This document shows positions 1 through 15,527 of a stretch of DNA of 64,000 bases, piece by piece. The position numbers and the translations under genes were made by a program. The stretch is from Parus major (lineage: Eukaryota > Chordata > Aves > Passeriformes > Paridae): contig NC_031770.1 in NCBI RefSeq assembly GCF_001522545.3, positions 14,982,751 through 15,046,750 of the forward strand, in the 5' to 3' direction. The notes under the pieces are model-generated. The model was given only the letters and a program-made list of their open reading frames with translations. It searched no databases and was not told where the DNA came from. Each line of letters opens with the position of its first letter. Position 1 is the first letter of the stretch.

Positions 1-3000
1 AATAGATAAGAGATGAAAAGGTTTTTCTAGAAGTTTATTCTGGTGTTCTTATTCTTGTTGTTTGTCAATAAACTTTCTTTATTCCTTTTAAGTTTTATGC
101 CTGTTTTGCCCTTATTCTAACCCATATCTCACAGCAAGAAATAAGTAATTTTCTTAGTTATTAGTTTTAAACCACGACAGGAACATAGCCCTGGTTCAAG
201 ACCTCAGCTGATATCCACAACCATCTTTTACCAGAATATGTCTGCTGGTTAGGCAGAAGAAACAAGACTCTTTAGCACTCTCATAAAAGTTAGATTACAA
301 ATCCTCAGGAAGAGGGAATACCCTTGCACTTCATTGAATTGTCCTCACTGGCAAATACCTCATACACTGCCTTACAGAGTGGCACATTTTGCCCTGGGGA
401 GAAGATGGAAATGAAAAAAAAATGTTACTGCTCTGATCATTCAAGAAAGCACCACTGTGACTGCCCAATTGTTCTTCAGAAATGTAACCACATACAAAAT
501 CAACAGAGCAGCTGAACAGACATGGAAGTGTCTGTCACACAGACAAACATGTAACCTCCCTGAGGACTGCCCAGCTGAATTACAAAGGTAGTAAGGCAGC
601 GATGAGAGGATGCAAGACAAGTACCAACAGAGCAAGACAGGACCAAAATCACAAAAATTTGCACTTATTCTAAACAGAAGCACAAGACACTAAAATTTTG
701 TTTGTTGGTGGGCTCGTTTCTTAAAACATTTATTTTTAGTGTTTTGTTAAGCTAAGTTTTCTAAAGCCTAAACAAAAGAATGCCTTAAAATGAATTAGGA
801 TTAAGCATACCACAGTCATTAGCAGGCTAAACAGCAATATGCTTCCAGGGCACTGTGCTACCTCCAGCCAAACCTCATTATCCTTTTGAACCCCAGTTAG
901 AGAATAAATGGATTGACCTATTTATTTCATGTCTAAATTTTATTAGAGGATTAACTTATTTATTTAGCATTCGGCAGTGGCAGTAGCAAAGGTATTTGCA
1001 TTCTGTGAAGTGTTCTAGGAGAGGTAAAGGGGATGACTGAATGAACTTTGTTGATGGAACTGGATGGGCAAATTCCTGCAATCAATGTCACTTCCTGTAT
1101 GTATCTCTCTGCTCCAGTGACAAGCACCCAGCAGCTTTCTTGATGGCCTTACACACTCTCTCTTATATCACTGATACTTAATTTGTGATTTTCTTATCTC
1201 CAGTTCTAGTATTTTTCCACCTGTGAACACTGGTTTTTCTTTAGCTACTTCTCTGCTTGAGCAAGTCTTGCTGATACTCATCATCTCTACCAGCATCTAA
1301 ATCCTGCTTGCCACCATGATCTCCCAATTTCCTCCCTCTCTCCCTTCTTTGGGATTCAGCCATGAAATCAAAGTTGAATCAGATAGCAGACATACACATT
1401 GTCATCAGATTAAATTTATTGCAGCTGCATGTTACATTGCTTATAATGATGGAAACTGAAGGGGAAAAAGAAAAAACATCATGAAATATCAGACAACTGC
1501 CCAAATTTATCTCTGGGACCAAGCTATGCTGCAAGCCTAATAAATGCATAACAAAGTGTGCAGAAGCCAAGGCCATAACTCAAAAAAGATCTGGCTACCA
1601 TTACAGCAATCTCAGCAGCAAACACAACCTTTGAGGAAGTAGAGCTATAAAGTTCAGGTCTCTGCCTCCGACACTCTGTGGTCTTTGGTGAAACTTTTCT
1701 TTTCGTCCCCATATTTCATTTGTAAAAATCAGAACTAGGCTTTCTTTAAAAACTTTATACGACAAGAAAATAGTGAAAGGCAATCAGAAGTATTTCCTGA
1801 TAAATAAATGCAATCCTGTAATAAAAATAAATAAATACTTGGCCTTATCCAAACAAATTTGAAATTTTCCATTGCAGCACCTGGGGTTTGTAGTCTTCTC
1901 ATTAGCTTCAGGAAACTTTGAGATAACCTTTACCAGATACGCTGATCCTGGAAACCACTACTCTACAAATTATATGAATCATTAAATAGCCATCTGATGT
2001 ACCAGCAGATCAGGCAAGTCTTCTGTTCCATTTTAAACACAGATGGTCTTTGTAGCACTCCTTATCAAGGCATTTCTAAGGTGCACATTGCCATAACCAA
2101 GTAACGTAGGAATATTCTATTAATCTAGCCATGAATAATCTGCAAACAGATGGAAAGTTCTACAAACACTTTTTTTTTCCCCTGGAAATTATTTGAAGTT
2201 TTCTTTGTGTGCAATACAGATTGCTCTTCAACTGCTTAGGAAGTATGTGTTTTAGAGAAGTCATTCTTAATTCACTGTTTGAACTTTTATGTTTGCACTG
2301 AAATGCAAACACACCCTCTGACTGGATGAGCATTAACTCTTAAGAGATAACACTGACTGACAGCAGCACTTCTGTGCTAACCAAGAAAATATAAAAGATG
2401 CAGCTCACTCTTAAGAAGAGTCAAACAAAAGGAGACAATTAAGCCATAATAGAAATAAGCTATTTCAAATAGAACTATTTAGATGAGCAATCAACATGCT
2501 TAAGATGGTGTTTGTAAAAGCATTCAATTCTACATTTGTCAGGTAAGACATTTCTCATTACATCATGGCCATCTTATTACTGGAGACTTCTTCTTTACCA
2601 GAGTCAGGGTGAAAAGCACTGATCTGATCCTGCACAACAGGCTTTCCTAAAAAATCCTCCTTACCAGTATCCTCTCATACAAAGCTCTCCATGATCTGCT
2701 ATGGATTTGGTCCAGTGAGTCATCTGTGAGCTACAAGTTTTTGTTACTCTCACAGTTCCTTGGGCAGGGTAGCAGGGTGGGTGGGGGTTGGTGCATTTTT
2801 CTCTTACATCAAAGGAAATGACAGTTTTTGTAAACTCTTGTCCTGTATTTTTGGGAAGAGATTGGAATAAATTCAGTATTCGTAGCCAATTTCCCAGCTC
2901 CAAGTATGAAAAATCAGTGATTTTTTTAGAACACATATATAGGTCAACATTTTAGAATGTGTCCCAACATATCACCAAAGCTACCACAATGTGAATCTGC

Positions 3001-6000
3001 TCTAAGGACTGACTGACAGGGTAGCTCAGAATCCTTGGTTTCACTGCTGAAACCACCAACAGGGGTGGCCAATTAGTGCCAGCTCCTGTGGACAGTGCTT
3101 TGATGGAAAAGAGAGTTCTCCAACACATTTCCCACTGACCATCAAACGCCCTGCAGACAGCAATGACTTCCAGCACCTGGTGACTGGCTGAATCTGAACC
3201 AAGTCTGAAAAGGTCCCACACCCATTACAGATCTCCTGTCTCACTGGTACTGCTGATTGCTGCAAAGACAGAGAGTTGTTCCTATCAGCCTGCTGTTCCC
3301 AAGCACACCGGTGCTGGAGGGGGGCAAAGAGCACTAGTCCAAACACTTTGTTTTGTTTCAAGTTCCCCACTTGGGACTTGATGGAGGCATCAAACAGAAG
3401 TCTTGGCCCATTCCATAAATCAGATTTTGCCTAAGTAGCTAATGTCAGCCTTGTGGGGAGGGGAGGAAGGAGATGAAGTGTTCATTTTCAAAGACCAGCA
3501 CGTGGTTTGTGCTTCAAAAGCATTTGAAAGACTATAAATCAAGGCAGAATATGAACCGGCAGAGCTAATTCACTGCCTCACTGTTTTATTTCAGTTGCAT
3601 CTTTCTCAAACTCCTCAGCCAGGTAACATGGCCTTTCCTTGAAAGTTACACAACAAATCAAATAAGTGGGTGCTGGGAAGCAAAGAAGAGAGGAGGAGAG
3701 GTAAAATTTATTACTGCCTAAAAGGGAAGGTGACTCATAAGAGAGTGGTATTAGCAAAGTGACAGTATGAGACGAAGAGGGAGCGCTTTGAACTCCTTCT
3801 AACGATCTAATGACTAATATAATCCATTAAGAAAAGCAAGGGCAATATCTTTTTCACTGATTAACGTTGTACCTTATCCATGTTTTTAATAAAAAAATGT
3901 AATCTATACTGCTCCTCAACTATCTGCATATTTAATTAAAATGCTGAAAGCTTTCAGAAAGCATTTATTTTACTCCATCAGATGAAATAGTGAAGTATCC
4001 TACCCTTCACCGTGGATCTGGTAGAAGTAGAATAAAGCAAGAAGGAAGGAAAAGAAGGAAGAACTGTATCATAATTAATACAAGAACATCTGTTGGCTTA
4101 GTAACATACCTTTAAAGTATGGAAACCCCTAGACAAATACTACAAGAATTTAACACTAATATTTTATGAAGCAGATGTTTTCTCAAAGCCAGAAATAGTA
4201 TAAAATAACAGAAAATATTAAAATTCTGCTCTTGGACTTCAGTGATGAATAAACAAATGTAATTTACTTTTAGGTGAATAAATGAACCTCATACAAACAA
4301 TCACAATATGTTAAAAATACACCAACACGCCAAAGTCCACACTCACCCTTTACTCTAAAATTGTATATAAATTGTTAACACCCTTAAACTGAAATTAAAG
4401 AGCAGACTCGTTTGATGTCTTTCAAAATATTCTGCAGTCACTTAAAACTGAGTATTCTGCTATCTGAGCTTCTGCTGCAGCAGTCTACTGCTAGAAGGCA
4501 CACTCCAGTGTGAGAGCAGCCAAGGCTCTGCTGCACACTGAAGAAATACCTTTCCTGCTCTGACCGACCCACTGCAGTCATGCATTTTAAAAGCACAATA
4601 CATTATTAAAATAAATTCAACTCAAATGAGCAGCTGAGCTATTTCTGGTTCAAAACAGGAGGCAGAGGCCCAGATCACATTTCACGTGGTTGCAGCTGAA
4701 CTGCTTCATCATAGTCTTGACCACTTTTAAAAATGGAAGCCTCTTGCCAAAACAGTGTTCAGCTGACTGACTCGAATGGTGGCAGCCCAAAAGCCCTGTT
4801 CACACACACCCTGTCCTTTGGGTTCTTGGCCACTGGAAAACCAACATATTCAGTGCTGATTCAGGAGACAGCTGCAGCAGCTGCAATCATAGGGCTTTTT
4901 TAAGGTGACAAAAAAGGTATAGGGGGCACAAAAAAAAGCGCTTGCTAATTGTTTGCAACTATTTCAACATTTCACCAGTGGCTGCTTATTATTCATAGAT
5001 ATTGTGTTTGTACATTCAGACCAAATGTGACTTTGCACAGCTTTGAGCAAATCACTACTCATTGAACACTTGACTTTTTTGTCCCTTTTGGGTTCTTTTC
5101 AACACAATTGACCTACTCTGGGATAACACTGGCATATTCTGAAAGACAAAGCTAGAGGAGTTATCTAAAATATTAGAGATTTTACATTTAATAACTCTTA
5201 GAATAACAACATTTCAAGAGAAACTCTGCATTAAGCCAGTATTTTTAAAGGATTGAAGAGGTGATCCTGACATCCTGAACACCGGAGTATCAACATGGGA
5301 CAAGTTAAATAGCTTCAGAGCTGAGAAATGAGCTTTACAACATGACAGAAAGAAGTTGGGCACTAAGAAAATATTTTTACAAGAGAGAAGATAGTGAACC
5401 TTGCTGTATAATATACATTGAGATGAATACAATGGGCAACAAAGACTTCAATTCTCATAAAGGTAGGGTAATCATAAATAAATCACTGATAAATAAAAAG
5501 GATAGTACAGGCAACTTATACCAAAACAAAGCTCAGAGTCAAATGACATGCAGGAAGAAAATCATGGCAATGGTGGCTGTATGAAGACACTTGTTTTGGC
5601 AGTGACACAGAAAAGGTTTTGGATGGCCAGCTGAACTTGGCACTGCAGTCAGGCACTGCCACCAGCTGTGGGAGGCCCAAGCAGTGCTGCTCTGACATCA
5701 CAACTGATGAAGTCAGAAAATTTCAGGGAGCTGGGACCTGGCTACAGCTCTCAGTACCACTGACATGGCTTTGGGTCAGGCTGTGAAAGGAAGCAGAGCT
5801 TGGAAGAAGTCTGACTACAACCATGTAGGCTTTTTATACAGAGCCTTGACCTCGGCATCTTTTAAAGCAGTCCTTTCATATGATAAATAATAAACATTTT
5901 TTGCCAAGTAATGAATTAATTTTCAGGATAACTACTGAATAAAGGATAAACTGGACATGACCTTTCTATCCTCAAAATCTTTTTCCAATATTTCAGTGTC

Positions 6001-9000
6001 TTGAAATTCCCACATAAATTACAAGTGCAGTCTACTGTCTTTATCAGAAACTCGATGTTTTCATCCTCTCTCTTCAAACTATTGAAACAATGAAAAACTT
6101 TGACAAAGTTTATGTGCTTTACACACTGCCACTCAACACAGCAATCAAAGCAAATGGTAGTTATTTCTCATCAAGGTGTCTTTTTAATAAATAACTTACT
6201 GGAATCAATACAAAGATTACTAGATCAATTTCTATCCACTACTAGGTCAGATGATCTAATGGTGTCCTTTGGCCTTAAAATCTATTAACCAGTTTGTTTT
6301 CCACAGATGATCAAACATGCCTTCAAGAACAGTCTATCACCCTGCACAAGGCAGGGGAAGCCACCTTAGTAGGGAAGTGCTGCCCTTCTGCTGCTGCACA
6401 TGATGGGATTAATATAGCTTTTTCCTATCCACCATCTTTAACTACTGGCAACATTTTTAAGAATCTCATGCAATAAACCAAATGTCAAGACAATCATGTC
6501 ACTCAAAAGCTTTTCCCAAGCTTAAAACAACAGCCTGCAAATGTGATCTCTCTGGAGGCTGACTTGAACATGCTGCAAGTGCTCCTTCAGCAACGAGTAA
6601 GGCTCCTACTTGAACTCTCAGGCTTTATGGACCTCCCAGCCTAAGGAGGCAGGACTGTGAGACTACAAAGGCAAGTGATTTTTAAACCTGCATTGTGGGA
6701 AAGGAAATAAAAACTAACGAACAAAACCCCAAACATACAACACAGCAAGAAAACCCAGCAAATAGGATTCACTCCTAAAAAGGAACTTTGAAGAATGTCA
6801 TCCTCATTAAGAAAACCCTAACAATCATCCCAAAAGATTTTAAACCACAGCACTGCTTTGATTTCTTTATATGATCATATCTGTAGCAGCACAGTATGGG
6901 AGAGAAGTCTCACAGCTCAGTCTTATTTAAAACTCTGTGCAGTCCCACCAACCCTGTGAAGCCTGGCTGGGTGCTGGCTGGAAACAGCTTGCCAGAGAAT
7001 CCCCACTTCTGGGAAAAGAACACTCTGAAGCAATACTGGCCAGATTAATAAGAACTCAAGTCATTGCGCAGTGTGCTACTTCCAGACTGAAAAGAAAACC
7101 ATTAGAAAAATACAGAGAAAAATTAAGGAACAATAAATTATTTCTCAAAAAAAAAAAAATTAATATTGCATGAGCTCTCTGTGTCTTAAAACAATGCTGA
7201 TGAAAAGATTTTTGCTGTTTTTCCAAGTTTAGTTTTGTAATATGCCTACCATGCTGGCACATACATTCTTACTTTGAAGGGTAAGCTGAAATACAGAGCT
7301 AAAAATGTGACTGTGATTTGCTGGGCAGGACCACAAATAGAAGTGTATCTTTCTGAATTATTAATAAAAACTTGTCTAATCATTCCCTGTAATAACATTC
7401 CCTCAGTAAAGTATACAGAATCCTTTAAGAAAAGACCACTTCTCTTTGGAAAAGGATATGTTTTTAAAGTATTTAAATGTCATTTCTCTCAGAAACTATC
7501 CACCTATCTAAACTATAGAAGACTATTGTAAATTTTTATTCAGTTGCAAATACAGTTCTACTCAAGCATAAAAAAAGGAACAATGTTGAATTCACTACAG
7601 AAAAAAAGAGCACCAGGTACAGAGATTGAGCAGAAGACTGCTTGGAAGTCCCCACGATGCCCCAGGACAGTCCAAAGCAGGACTTATCCTTCAGTGAAAC
7701 TATTTGAGCCAACTGAAACATGTGATCTTGTGGAAACCAGGATGCTTCCCATGCTTAAATGTTCCACTGAGAAGGCATCTCTACCAGGCATGGGATTGCT
7801 AGTCAAAAAAAGGGGAGAAAAGGTTTTTTTCCCCCTCTGCTTTTAGGATAGTTTAATCATACACATTTCTTTAGTGAAGAAAGACTACAAGTCAATCCAT
7901 GCCCTGTGAAATGCACCAGTCAATGGCATTTCTATCAATGACTGCTATGAAACCCCATGCTGAGAAAAAAGGTTTTTCTGTGAAACCCTGAGTGATATTT
8001 GTGCAAGGAATGCTTTGTGGAATTAAACAAGCAAACAAAACCCTAACAATTTGGTCTGCAGGATGTAGATTGCACTGCCTAAACAAGTTTCACCTCCATC
8101 AAAAATAAGGCAATGTGACTGACAGCTTCTCTTGAATCTCCAACAAAGAATTTGTTAAGTTTCTGTCATTTTATATTGATTTCATATAAAATAATTTAGA
8201 ATCCTTCTCTTGCTGTAGCATTTAAGTTTATACATCATACACAGAAGTTACATGGTGGGTTTTTCAGAAGGTAACTGAGGACATGAAAGGTAAGAATAGT
8301 TGCAAGCAGAAAAGTTTCTGTTCTAGAGTACAAACCCTAAGCCCTTTCAGTCATTCATACCAATTGTTTTTTATACTGATTTCCTGAAAAGGCAATGATT
8401 CAAACCCAGACATTTTTTTCTTCAGATTTTAGAATCTAAGATTCTCAGGGTCTCCTCACTCTAAACTCCAAGCCCTGGCCTATTGTTTTATTGAAAATAC
8501 AACATAATTTCCAAGATATTTTAAGTACAAAAGGACAGTAGGCCAAGGTTTTATGCCTAAACATGTGCCTCTTTGTATATATCCTAAAGCACACCAGCAA
8601 AGGTTCCTGGGAAAGAGTTGTGATAAGGGTCCATTTGCAGTCACTCCCTCATTTTATGCCACTGAAGGGAGAGGTCTTGCCCCATTTTCCGTTTTCACTG
8701 CCCTGACCTTTGCAAATCCATGTCTCTTGTGCTAAAGGCCATTTCCCCTGCAATAAATCTCCCTGTCACCAATGCTGCTCAGCCCCCTGCCAATGCTGCT
8801 CCACGCTGCAGCAGCGGATACAACAGTCCACAGGTTGGGATTCCAGTCATCCTCCTGCTCTGGCTCTCCGGGCTTCCTCCTTTCCTTGAGCGGCTCTGGA
8901 GAAGCGCAGTTTGTCCCACATGAGAGCAAGGAAATCACTTGTCATCTTCTCTGGTTTTTATAATTTATAAAACTTATTATTTAGATAAATCCACATGCAT

Positions 9001-12000
9001 TTATGTTTTTAAACTGAATTTCAGGGAAAGTGAGAATACATTTTCCAGTCAATTGACTACCATACCAACAACACAGTCTCTTTGCAGATAAAACTTTGCT
9101 CTTGTAGAATTTGGCTTTGTATCAACTTAGACTGTAAATTGCAAACTAATGAATTTGTATTGGCAGAGGAAAACGTTTCTGCTTTTACAGACTACGGCAT
9201 TTACTAGTAAACAAGATTACTAAGAACAATTCCCAGTTTCCCCAGCAACTTAGTTACTTGTCTCTTACAAGGCTCATTGTTGATTCATTCCTCTCTGTGG
9301 TCCCAGTGTAAAATTATAGCAACTGAATGCCAAGTTTTGTGAGTCCTGACATTCTGAGAAGAATATACCCAAGTGCTGGGCACAGAAGCTGGTTTTACCT
9401 TGATGCCACCAGGGGTATAGGTTCCTGCTTTAGAACCACTCCCCAGAACTTTTGCATGTCCTTTCAATCACCAAGATGAAAACAAGATAATCAGAACAAA
9501 ATAATTACTTATCTTGTCAGCCCTCCAGCCATCTCCCCGTTTTGTAAAGCCATGGAGGAAACCTTAAGTTGTGAAGCCAGAATTACTGCACGAGTGGGAA
9601 TCTGTCTACAGCTATGCAGCAGCAGCCTTGCCATAGAGCTCCTTGTCCTTCCCCCTCATCAGTGCCTTCCAAGTGCATTTTTTTCAGGATCATGGGAAGA
9701 CACTTGTTTAACTTCCTAAGAGCTCAGCTCCCCAAGACAGTTGTGTAACTTAAAAACTCCTTACACCTGTCTCTGATCTTTCCCAATTACAAACAAATTT
9801 TGTGTAGCAGTCAGAAATATACAGTCAATTATAAAATGTTATAATAGCTGCATAAACAGCATGACCTGCTAAACCCACATTGTTGATAAAAAGTAATTAA
9901 TGGTCTTTATCTGCATTCTTTGAAAGTTGGTGAATAAAGATGACCTAAGAGTAATATGGTATTTTACCCAAGAAGTGAATTAAGCCACACTATTTACAAT
10001 AAAAACCTTCTCAAGAACCACAGATTTTAAGTATATTCATACACATTAAATTATTATGGTAACTTTTAGGAGATTTTCTAAGATTCATTCAAAAGGGAAG
10101 CACAAATCACTTGGCAAACTATGGAAGAAGACCATCATATCAGAGAAATGACTTGTTCAGATAAAAAAGTCCCATTTGTATCAAACTTCCTAATTATAAT
10201 CTGGCAAGGTTTAAAGAAAACCCATAAATAAATAGCACACATCTGCTATAAACAGCTTTTTTTACAGGCTGTTAAATACATAAGTGTCCATGTATCTCAA
10301 GGCCATAGAGATAAAGGAGAGTCAGGTTCTGAAAACTTCTGAAAAAATAATTCAATAAATCCAGTATTCCTTTCTGTCTGTTTGTTTTTAAACTAACAAG
10401 ATAATTTTCTGTAGGTTAAATTGATCAGTACTAACACTAGGATGAAGTGAAGTGTAGCCATTTAAATGTATCAGTTTGAAACATGATAAAAGGAAAACCT
10501 TTAACAGAACACACTATTAGCTCCTGGTACTCATTGCAAAGAAGTATTGAAGGCAATTAAAGCTGGCATTAAAAAAGAAAAAGAAAATGAAAAACTAAAA
10601 GATCCATCTTTTTATAGAGATCAAACATGGACAAGGCTGGAGGTAGGTTTAGGTGCTTATTCCATATCTACACATTAGAGTACTCCTTGTACCAGTCCAT
10701 CAAAGGATATGATACAGTACCAGTACCTGCAAAAGCATCTCATACATGCTGAAATTCTGGGTTTATGGCATGGGAGCTCTCACCTTCAGTCTCAAACAAA
10801 GTTAGAAATGTTATCATTGTCATTCTCAAATTATGTCCTCCCCAAGGGTTAGTTCACTGGAGGTGATCATTAACTACAACCTCTTAAAAATTAGCACCTG
10901 TAGGAAATTCTGGTTTGATTCCTAACAATTTACAGGGACAGGTGAGTAATTTTAAAAATCTTCTCTATCAGACACCTAAATAAATTCTTGCAACAACCAA
11001 AACATAAAATCAAATTTAGATCTTTTCATGCTTTGATGAAATCCTGTATGAGAGACATTTCCTAAGACTAAGAAGTGCTGATCCCCAAATTTCCATACAC
11101 TTCTAGAGAAAAGCATGAATGCCTATCAAATAGAGCTAACATATTTCACATTTGCATGTTCTTGTCTCAAGTTAAACACAGGAAAGGAAAATTAAATTTA
11201 AAAGGACCATGCTATCTCATTTCAGGACTTGCAGCCAGGTTTGACAGTGCAAACTTCATGATAAATATTCCTTTTTGGAAGTCTAGCTCAGTTTTAATGT
11301 CACATAAAATATGATTGGTTGACATGAACAAACTCCAAAGATGTTAAAGGAAGCTACTGCTATTTTCTTTTGGTTAAAGGAAAGTTGAACTTGCCATATA
11401 TTGGCTGTAACAGATTAAATTCTCTTTAACTTTGCTATTTCCATTAATCTCATTAAGGTGATGAAGGACAGAGTAACACCTGCCTTAGAGAGATCCCATG
11501 CAAGTTCCTGTGCCTTTTACACCATAAAAACCAGCGAGGGAGAAGCTTCTGCACACAAGAACTCACAAACTCCTTGCTCTAAGGACAAGTACTGCTCAAA
11601 ACACACCAGAAGAAGACACATTCCTCTTTTACAGAAGATGGTACCATGTTTAACCCTGAGGAGCTCTTTCAGAATATAAGTAAAAAATTAAAAACCCCCA
11701 AAAAATAACAAACCCCAACAGCAAAACAAAAGTACTCAGATTTGATTTAGCTGAAAATCTCTAGGACATAGAAAATAGAATGGAGTAATTGCATGAAGTC
11801 TGTGGGTGCCAGGTTCCTATGTTTGTCAACGCATTTTCAGGCACTAATATAGCAAATGATGATTGCTGAGTATATGAACTATGCTAGCAGAGCCTTGATT
11901 TTACTTGTTCTTGTCTTCAAAAGGTCCTTTTCACAAGTTCCTTTTAAGGAAAATATCTTCTTCCATGTACAAAACTAATTTTATCAGACCAAAGGATGTT

Positions 12001-12055
12001 TATACAAGCCCATTTACATTTTTCAGTTGTCTTGATACAACTTTTAAAAAGAGGG

Positions 12056-12070
12056 AAAAAAAAAAAAAAA
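12056..12070. repeat. Poly-A tract (15 nt)
   Basis: Uninterrupted A15 in intron 3. A similar shorter A tract lies at 28305-28317. Confidence 0.88.
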
Positions 12071-12690
12071 TTCCTGGTATTTAATATAAATCAGCTACCA
12101 TAATTTAATTATGTCCACAATGTTAAAGATAACTTGTAATTGTAAGAATTGCTCACTCAGGATAATTACTTCTGTCAACATTTTGACTTTTTTAAGGACA
12201 AAAATACATTTTCTAGAGGATTTCAATTTTTCTCGGCTGACATCTTCACAGGGATTAAATTTTTTAAGTGGATAGCCCTCAATAAAAGCTAATACATTCC
12301 AAAGAGAATTTGAATGAGTTTCTGCTCAAGCATTCAGAGAAAAACCAGCTCAAGTAAAATGCTATAACATGGAATAGTTTTTTCTTTCTGACTGTCTTGT
12401 AGCTCATGCCAGGCTGCCATTGAGCTGTGTGGCCTTCTGTCCTGATTACTGCACATTCATACATCACTTAGCATTATGAGTAGTAAATATCTAATTACTT
12501 TGAGCTTGTAGGATGAATGAACATTAAAAACTTCATCTTCAGTGATCACTTGAAAGTGACAATCAAAAACTTTCTGGGCTGAAAGCACAGAACTCCACAC
12601 AGGACACCAGCTACAAACACCATTAGAGCTGGCATGGACTGCACAAGTTTTTACTGTGATTTTAAGGTACTTTACCCAGTTAAAATGTAA

Positions 12691-13100
12691 ATCATAGAGC
12701 AGCCCAGAGTGGGAGAGGCCTCAGAAAATCATCTGGTCTGACCTTCCATGGAAAGAGAAAAAGAAAGGAGCCCAGAGGAGATTATCTAACCCCCTTGTCC
12801 AGTCCCATCTTGAAAACACCCAGCAGTGGGGAAGTTCTTCCAGCCAATGATTGTTACCATAAAAAATTTTTTGCTCACTTTTTTATGAAACTTCTCCCAG
12901 TGCAACTTGTTTCTGTTGCCCCTTTTTCTGTGGCTTCTAGTGAAGTGTTCTCTTTGTAGCTGGCCTGTAAGTACTGGAATACTGCAGTGAGGTTCTCTCT
13001 GAACCTTCTCCTCTCCTGAGAGAAAAGACCTAACTGCTTCAGTCCTCCCTCATAGGGTGGGTTCTCCAGCCCTTTGATCATCAATATTATGCTCTTTGTA
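12691..13100 (-). mobile_element. CR1 LINE, 5'-truncated 3' end, old copy
   Basis: The plus strand begins 'atcatagagcagcccagag', the reverse complement of a CR1 3' terminus. It then follows the CR1 3'-UTR landmarks in reverse order: the 'cttgtccagtcccatcttgaa' type segment, 'cagcagtggggaagttcttcc', 'gtactggaatactgcagtgaggt', 'gaaccttctcctctcctgag', and 'tcctccctcatagggtgggt' leading to 'ccagccctttgatcatc'. The element is therefore on the minus strand, truncated near 13100, and well diverged, so not a recent insertion. The left boundary is firm. The right boundary is uncertain by about 40 bp. Confidence 0.85.
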
Positions 13101-14877
13101 AAGAAATCAGGTCTACATTTTTGCATATGGGTATGCATTTCTAATTTCAGGGGAGGTCAGAGAAGTTCTTGTCCCTGTGAAGAGCACCATTAAAACCGTA
13201 TTAAAGTGTTGAAAACTCGATTCTGTTCTTTCTTTGACTTTGTTCACTACTCAGCAAAATGCCTTCTTGTTAATTATCGACTTCATCATCGAGGGACAGT
13301 TTAATCACAAGACTGTCTGCAGTTCAGGCTATCACAGCAGTACTAGCAGGGAATTTTGCACTGCACATAATTGGCCAGGTAATTAGAATACAAAATCCTT
13401 AATTGCTCAGTTACCAAACATAAACGGTGCAGCAGACAGTGCTTGACTGGCAGAGGACTTGGGGGAACCAAGACAGCTGCCAAGTGCCACTTTTTCTTCC
13501 TTCACAGCAGAGCACAGCAAGCAGTCTGGGTGGCTTACTGAGCCCCTGCTCTCCTGTGGGGTGTGGGAAGGCCTTTCATTCTGAGGTGTAAAAAGAAATT
13601 CAGCAAACACTCTATTTCAGGACATCCAAATCTACTTGAAAATAAAACCATAAACCCAGGACTTTTGAAAGGCAGAGGAAACCCAGAATTCTGTCAACAA
13701 TGGCAAGTCAGAGCCCCTACCCTGGCATGGAGCAGCACCACTGCCCAAACTGACAGCTCTCTGGTATGGCACAGGCTGCTGTCGCAGGCTGGGAACTCAG
13801 TACAGGATCTGAATGGTCTGAGCTGGAGATTTTCAGCACATCATTCTATAAATGGATGGGTGCAGCATCAGCCTGCCCTAATATCTGTGTTATGGATAAT
13901 TCAGAAGTTACACCACTGTTGGGATATCACAGCAAGGGGTACACATAACAATAACACCAGTTCTTCCATTTGTTGATGATCAATGTGAAGTGCTACATCA
14001 AAACTATCTAGATTACCAGCCCTCTTCACTGGAAGGCTAATTCACAGCCCTGATATTTCATTATCTTTGTCTTATTTCCATGCTAAAAGCATTTATGGCC
14101 TGAGTTTATTTGTTCACGTGTTTCTTGGTCAGAACAAGAACCTTCAGAGATTTGCCTTTCTTCAAATATATTTATAAACATCAGCATCAACTTCTCACAT
14201 CAGTAGACTGAAAAGGGCTATTTTGTAATCTCACCTGCTATGGCAAGACTCGTTCTAGGAGCTCTTTTCAACACCTATTCCATTTTACATTTCCTTTTTT
14301 CTAAAACAGAGCAAGGCAGACTAGTATGCAGCACTCTGCATTAGGCTCTGTTACTGTTTTATGCAATGGCAATAGAACATTCTTCTCTCTTCGATAAAAA
14401 TCTTCTCCAGCCTCATAGCTCACTGCTGTGGAAATTAACAGACACTCTACTCTCTTACAGCTTCCACTTTCAGCCAATAATCCCTGCTTGGAACACAAAT
14501 TCTTACTCTGCTCCATGAACAAGATTTTTCATTTTCTGCTACAGTTATTGCCTCCAGGATTCCAGTCCTAAAGGCATCACATTCTTCCGTACTTTATTCC
14601 ACTATTATATTAGCAATGCCTTTCAAACCCATGTGGTCACATTTATTCCACTGCTTCTGTGTTTCCTCCACCATCTAGAGGCAATGACTCATAAATTCTT
14701 CTATCAGTTGGTCCAACAATCCTGTCTTTCTCACTGCTCCTCCTTCAGGAGTTTCTCTCTTCAGCTTGTAAGAAATCCACAGTTGCCCACATAGGCTTTC
14801 CAAAGGCAACCACAATTTGTTTGTATAGGAACAATATAAGACATCTCCAGCCATAGAATAGAACTGATAAAAATTAT

Positions 14878-14953
14878 TTGGCTTTTAAGAGAAGGAAGCT
14901 AATTCAGGGCATCACTTGGTTTTTAAGAGAGAGAAACTAATTCAGGGCATTTA
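14878..14953. repeat. Two-copy tandem duplication, period 38 bp
   Basis: Copy 1 is 14878-14915 and copy 2 is 14916-14953. Both carry 'ctaattcagggcat' style cores after a 'ttgg.ttttaagaga' start, with several substitutions between copies. It lies in intron 3. Confidence 0.8.
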
Positions 14954-15491
14954 CTACTTGTCCACACTTCTAAATTAAACCTTCCTTAAAAGAATAAAAA
15001 TAACAGTGTGAAATTCTTACAAGCCCTTCAAGAAAGCTGTTTCCTGGGTGAAAACAAAGGAAAGTTTTGCAAGACGCAGCTAATTCAATTGCTTGTTGCC
15101 TTAGTGCCCTGGTTATGTTAAACCTGCACAATATGATTCTGATTGGAAGGAGTAATCATGAGCCAGACAACCATTAGGTAAACTCAATAATGTTTATATT
15201 ATTCAGATATAATCAGAACCTACTTGTTCTTATTTTAAGGTGTTTGAAAAGCACAGTGCTTATTGCAGGGGGCTTAGCAGCCCCTTCTTATATTGCAAAA
15301 CACAAAAGATAAAATCCTGGGCTCTCCATTCTTTGTAGATTTGATTCAACATAACACACTTTGCTGCAGTGAAGGAAACCCAGCAGTAAATGCATCTTTG
15401 TATTCATAATTTAACTAATACACCTCTGTAAAAATACACCTCTGTATTTTAAGGTTCCTAAGCCCCTTAGCTACAGTCTCTACTAAAGAAG

Positions 15492-15527
15492 AAAAAAATA
15501 AAAAATAAAAAATAAAATAAAAAAAAA
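15492..15527. repeat. A-rich (AAAAAT)n tract
   Basis: Runs of four to seven A separated by single T. Low-complexity intronic sequence. No retroposed gene body was recognised on either side. Confidence 0.88.

Noticed and set aside
13563..13976. Plus-strand open frame of 137 codons
   Set aside because: No recognisable domain, no promoter or splice context, and length within chance expectation for a window this size.
14852..14862. 'ccatagaatag' resembling a reverse CR1 tail
   Set aside because: No CR1 body follows. Single short match.
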